From Algorimicrobium sp002414705 (lineage in GTDB: Bacteria; Bacteroidota; Bacteroidia; Flavobacteriales; Flavobacteriaceae): a stretch of DNA of 64,000 nt. Shown one piece after another: positions 61,793-64,000 of the stretch. How positions within the stretch are numbered: position 1 is the first letter of the stretch; the number at the start of each line of letters is the position of its first letter. The stretch covers positions 8,402-72,401 of the forward strand of contig CAXAUF010000009.1 in NCBI GenBank assembly GCA_963972425.1, read 5' to 3'. The translations under genes and the position numbers were made by a program. The notes beneath the pieces are model-generated. The model was not told where the DNA came from and searched no databases. It saw nothing but the letters and a program-made list of their open reading frames with translations.

Positions 61793-64000
61793 TTAATCCT
61801 TTTTCTTAAATCCAATAAATTCAGGGATATTTTTATCATTGGCTTCGGCTTCTTCAGCCTCTTTAGCTTTCTGCTCTTCGTATTCATGTTTGCCTTTAAA
61901 AATAATTTGAATTAGTTCACCAAATGTATCAAAATCCACATTCCAGGCAATACCAACTCCTTGCGTATATCCAATTTCTTCTCCGAAATTTCGGATGCTA
62001 TTTTCACGGTTGAATACTTTAGCTGTAAGCGTGCCTTCATCATTTAATAAAAAGTCAATTTGCACATCACCCGCAATTACGGTTTCACTAACACCACCAA
62101 CTGGAACACCTACTTTTCCATTAATTAAAATACGGTCGCTAATATTAGTTTGTAGCGTGACACCTAACCTATCATCTGTTTGATAATCTGGTGTATTTTC
62201 TCCAGCTTCAAAGTTTAAACCAATATTTACTTTATTATCACTTGTAGAAAAGAAACCATTTATAATACCGTTTAAACGTTCTGTAATAGTTCCCGTTACA
62301 TTTACATCATTCAGTCTGTTGGAAAAAGCGCCTGTTGCTAATAAATATAAGGCTTGGTTATCTCTGTCTTCTTTAGAATCTAATCGGTAATTCAATTCAG
62401 ATTTTACAGTGGAACTCACATTGGGAAATTCAAAATTAAACTCGATATCTGGTTTTTCCAATGGACCACTTAAACTTGTTAAAACATAAACTGGTATACT
62501 TCTATTAATAGGGTTATCTAATAATGGCGAAGGATTTGCTTGTGTTTTATAAATTGCATTTATTTCCATTTGCGCATTAAACGGGTCGCCTTCCCATGCC
62601 AATGTTCCTCCTGGCTCTACAATAAATTTCTTTTGAACTATGCCACCATACATAAAGTTATAGACACCATTAAATACCGAGAAATCGCCATAAATATTGA
62701 ATTTACCATTGGTGTTTATATCTATTAACAAACCTCCAACACCACTTCCTTTTATGGTACTACCTGAAACTTCATCGATAACAATTTCTATTTCTGCATC
62801 TTGGGTAATATCTAATTCAAAGTCGAGTTCTAAGCCTGAAATGTTTTGTGTTTGGACTTGTTTACCTAATGATTTAGCGCGTTTTTCTTCGGGTGTTAAA
62901 AAATGAATAAAGGAATTATCGCCAAAAGTTTCAGAATCTGTTAGCGGAATAACAAATACGGTTCCTGGCTTTGTTTCTCCAATAACACTAATAACTAAAT
63001 CATCTGTTGGACCTTTTATACTGGCTAATCCACCAATAAATCCTGTTCCGTAGTAGGGAGCGTCTTCAGTTTCTTCTTGGGTATCTAAAACCAATAAGCG
63101 TTCGGTATTAATGTCTAAATATAAACTCCAATCGCCAAAATTAACATGACTAATGGAACCATCTAAAGTAGCTTTTGAATTGTATTTTGTATCGGTTAGG
63201 CGAATGTTATTAAAAATAAAACTCTGATTATCTAGTGTTACGGATGATTTATTTGCAAATTCAAAATCGATATTTAAATACGGAACAGTTAAACCGGAAT
63301 TGTCCAACCGTAAATCGCCATTCATTTCTGGCTTATTCAAACTTCCTTCTACTTTTACAATACCAGATACTTCACCTCTAATATTAGTTAATATTCCAGA
63401 TAAAAACGGATTTAAAGGCGACAGATTAAAGTTGTTGAAATTCAAATTCACATCAATTGTTGATATATTAGATGCCACATCAATAATACCAATTGCTGAA
63501 AAGGATTCAGATGTATAGTCCTTTATTTTAGCATTTACAGAATAGTTTGTTAAAGACGTATTACCTTTTATTTCCGCATCAAAAGAACCGAGAACTAAAC
63601 TATTTACCTCCAAATCGTCTATTGTAATGTTAGAAGTGGGTAAATATTGTCCATTTTGCTGAAATAAATCTAGTTTTCCGTTTACATTTCCACGCAAATC
63701 CAAACTATCAATAGCTGGAGTAATATGTGCTAAATTTACATCTTTGAAATTCAATTTTATATCCTTGTATGTAGAATCACGTAATTCGCCAAAAAGCTTT
63801 ATCTGTTCACTATTATGGCTTAATAGGAATGAATCAATTTTAATATTTTTAAATTTATTATCAAAAACAAGTCTATTCTTCCTATTTCTATTTTCATTTA
63901 AAATCCACGTATTTCCTTTGAAAGTCACATCAGACTTACTGAAACCAATAACGGATTTATTCTCATTATTAATCGTGTGATAAAAACTTAAAAATATTAA
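61793..64000 (-). CDS. TamB-like translocation/assembly protein (5' end outside window)
   Basis: The frame is open to the right edge; the first visible in-frame GTG at 63928 is internal, as 24 further codons without a stop precede it. About 735 residues of the C-terminal part are seen, mostly beta-helical repeats and the DUF490 (TamB C-terminal) domain, ending in a Glu/Lys-rich tail. TamB proteins span the periplasm and move lipids or assist outer membrane proteins. The stop is 166 bases before pfkA, with no operon link visible. Confidence 0.88.
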   Translation of the reverse strand, partial: LIFLSFYHTINNENKSVIGFSKSDVTFKGNTWILNENRNRKNRLVFDNKFKNIKIDSFLLSHNSEQIKLFGELRDSTYKDIKLNFKDVNLAHITPAIDSLDLRGNVNGKLDLFQQNGQYLPTSNITIDDLEVNSLVLGSFDAEIKGNTSLTNYSVNAKIKDYTSESFSAIGIIDVASNISTIDVNLNFNNFNLSPLNPFLSGILTNIRGEVSGIVKVEGSLNKPEMNGDLRLDNSGLTVPYLNIDFEFANKSSVTLDNQSFIFNNIRLTDTKYNSKATLDGSISHVNFGDWSLYLDINTERLLVLDTQEETEDAPYYGTGFIGGLASIKGPTDDLVISVIGETKPGTVFVIPLTDSETFGDNSFIHFLTPEEKRAKSLGKQVQTQNISGLELDFELDITQDAEIEIVIDEVSGSTIKGSGVGGLLIDINTNGKFNIYGDFSVFNGVYNFMYGGIVQKKFIVEPGGTLAWEGDPFNAQMEINAIYKTQANPSPLLDNPINRSIPVYVLTSLSGPLEKPDIEFNFEFPNVSSTVKSELNYRLDSKEDRDNQALYLLATGAFSNRLNDVNVTGTITERLNGIINGFFSTSDNKVNIGLNFEAGENTPDYQTDDRLGVTLQTNISDRILINGKVGVPVGGVSETVIAGDVQIDFLLNDEGTLTAKVFNRENSIRNFGEEIGYTQGVGIAWNVDFDTFGELIQIIFKGKHEYEEQKAKEAEEAEANDKNIPEFIGFKKKD

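Overview
The window is a dense, AT-rich stretch of chromosome from a member of the Bacteroidota, almost certainly a Flavobacteriaceae species (Winogradskyella/Olleya/Lacinutrix-like; the genus is a guess). The evidence is protein composition (TerC, DUF937, DUF6146-like, DUF5916/CBM9, LIC_10190-type membrane protein, TonB receptor with a carboxypeptidase-regulatory domain, BshA, flavobacterial parE/parC layout), near absence of Shine-Dalgarno sequences, and several promoters of the Bacteroidota type (-7 box TAnnTTTG). I see no rRNA, tRNA, CRISPR array, prophage or insertion sequence. Both ends cut genes: a tyrosine-kinase/exopolysaccharide gene on the left and a TamB-like gene on the right.

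Layout. 1-8.3 kb: end of a Wzc-like kinase, proline dehydrogenase, aroB, DinB protein, an Lrp-type regulator, an M14 carboxypeptidase and a divergent XRE regulator separated by two identical palindromes, a lipoprotein, TerC and a 52-residue membrane protein. 8.3-15.3 kb: parE, a small membrane protein and parC as overlapping genes, then ychF and a ferredoxin. 15.4-19.4 kb: LuxC-like acyl-CoA reductase, serC, serA and a DUF937 gene. 19.5-23.1 kb: lipoprotein, membrane protein, His/Cys-rich small protein and a TonB receptor with a His-rich loop, probably a metal uptake unit. 23.1-28.7 kb: CBM9/DUF5916 outer membrane protein, lone LolD-like ATPase and a large multipass membrane protein.

28.9-34.2 kb holds the most intriguing group: a Glu/Asp-type symporter, an ATP-grasp ligase, a rhodanese, an N-formylglutamate amidohydrolase-like enzyme and a QEGLA/DUF1704 metallopeptidase (relative of tubulin tyrosine carboxypeptidases), the last four tightly packed. 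Because the window also encodes BshA of bacillithiol synthesis, the ATP-grasp enzyme is probably not making glutathione; a reversible amino-acid ligation/removal system is a reasonable hypothesis. 34.2-39.8 kb: aroC, LpxH-like hydrolase, a GlcD/GlcF-type fused oxidoreductase and a small outer membrane barrel.

39.9-47.5 kb is an amino-sugar salvage neighbourhood: sugar-1-phosphate nucleotidyltransferase plus NahK/AmgK-like kinase, facing GH109, bshA and a GH3-beta-lactamase fusion (NagZ-AmiE-like). 47.7-53.9 kb is a roughly ten-gene minus-strand run: Amidase_3, MlaD, membrane Fe-S protein, unknown exported protein, HAD protein, HdrB-like protein, three small paralogous two-helix membrane proteins and a conserved unknown protein. 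It is divergent from lptD. 56.8-64 kb: RidA, an outer membrane protein, mgsA, a GlcNAc-kinase-like gene, gap, pfkA and the TamB fragment, so central glycolysis sits next to envelope assembly.
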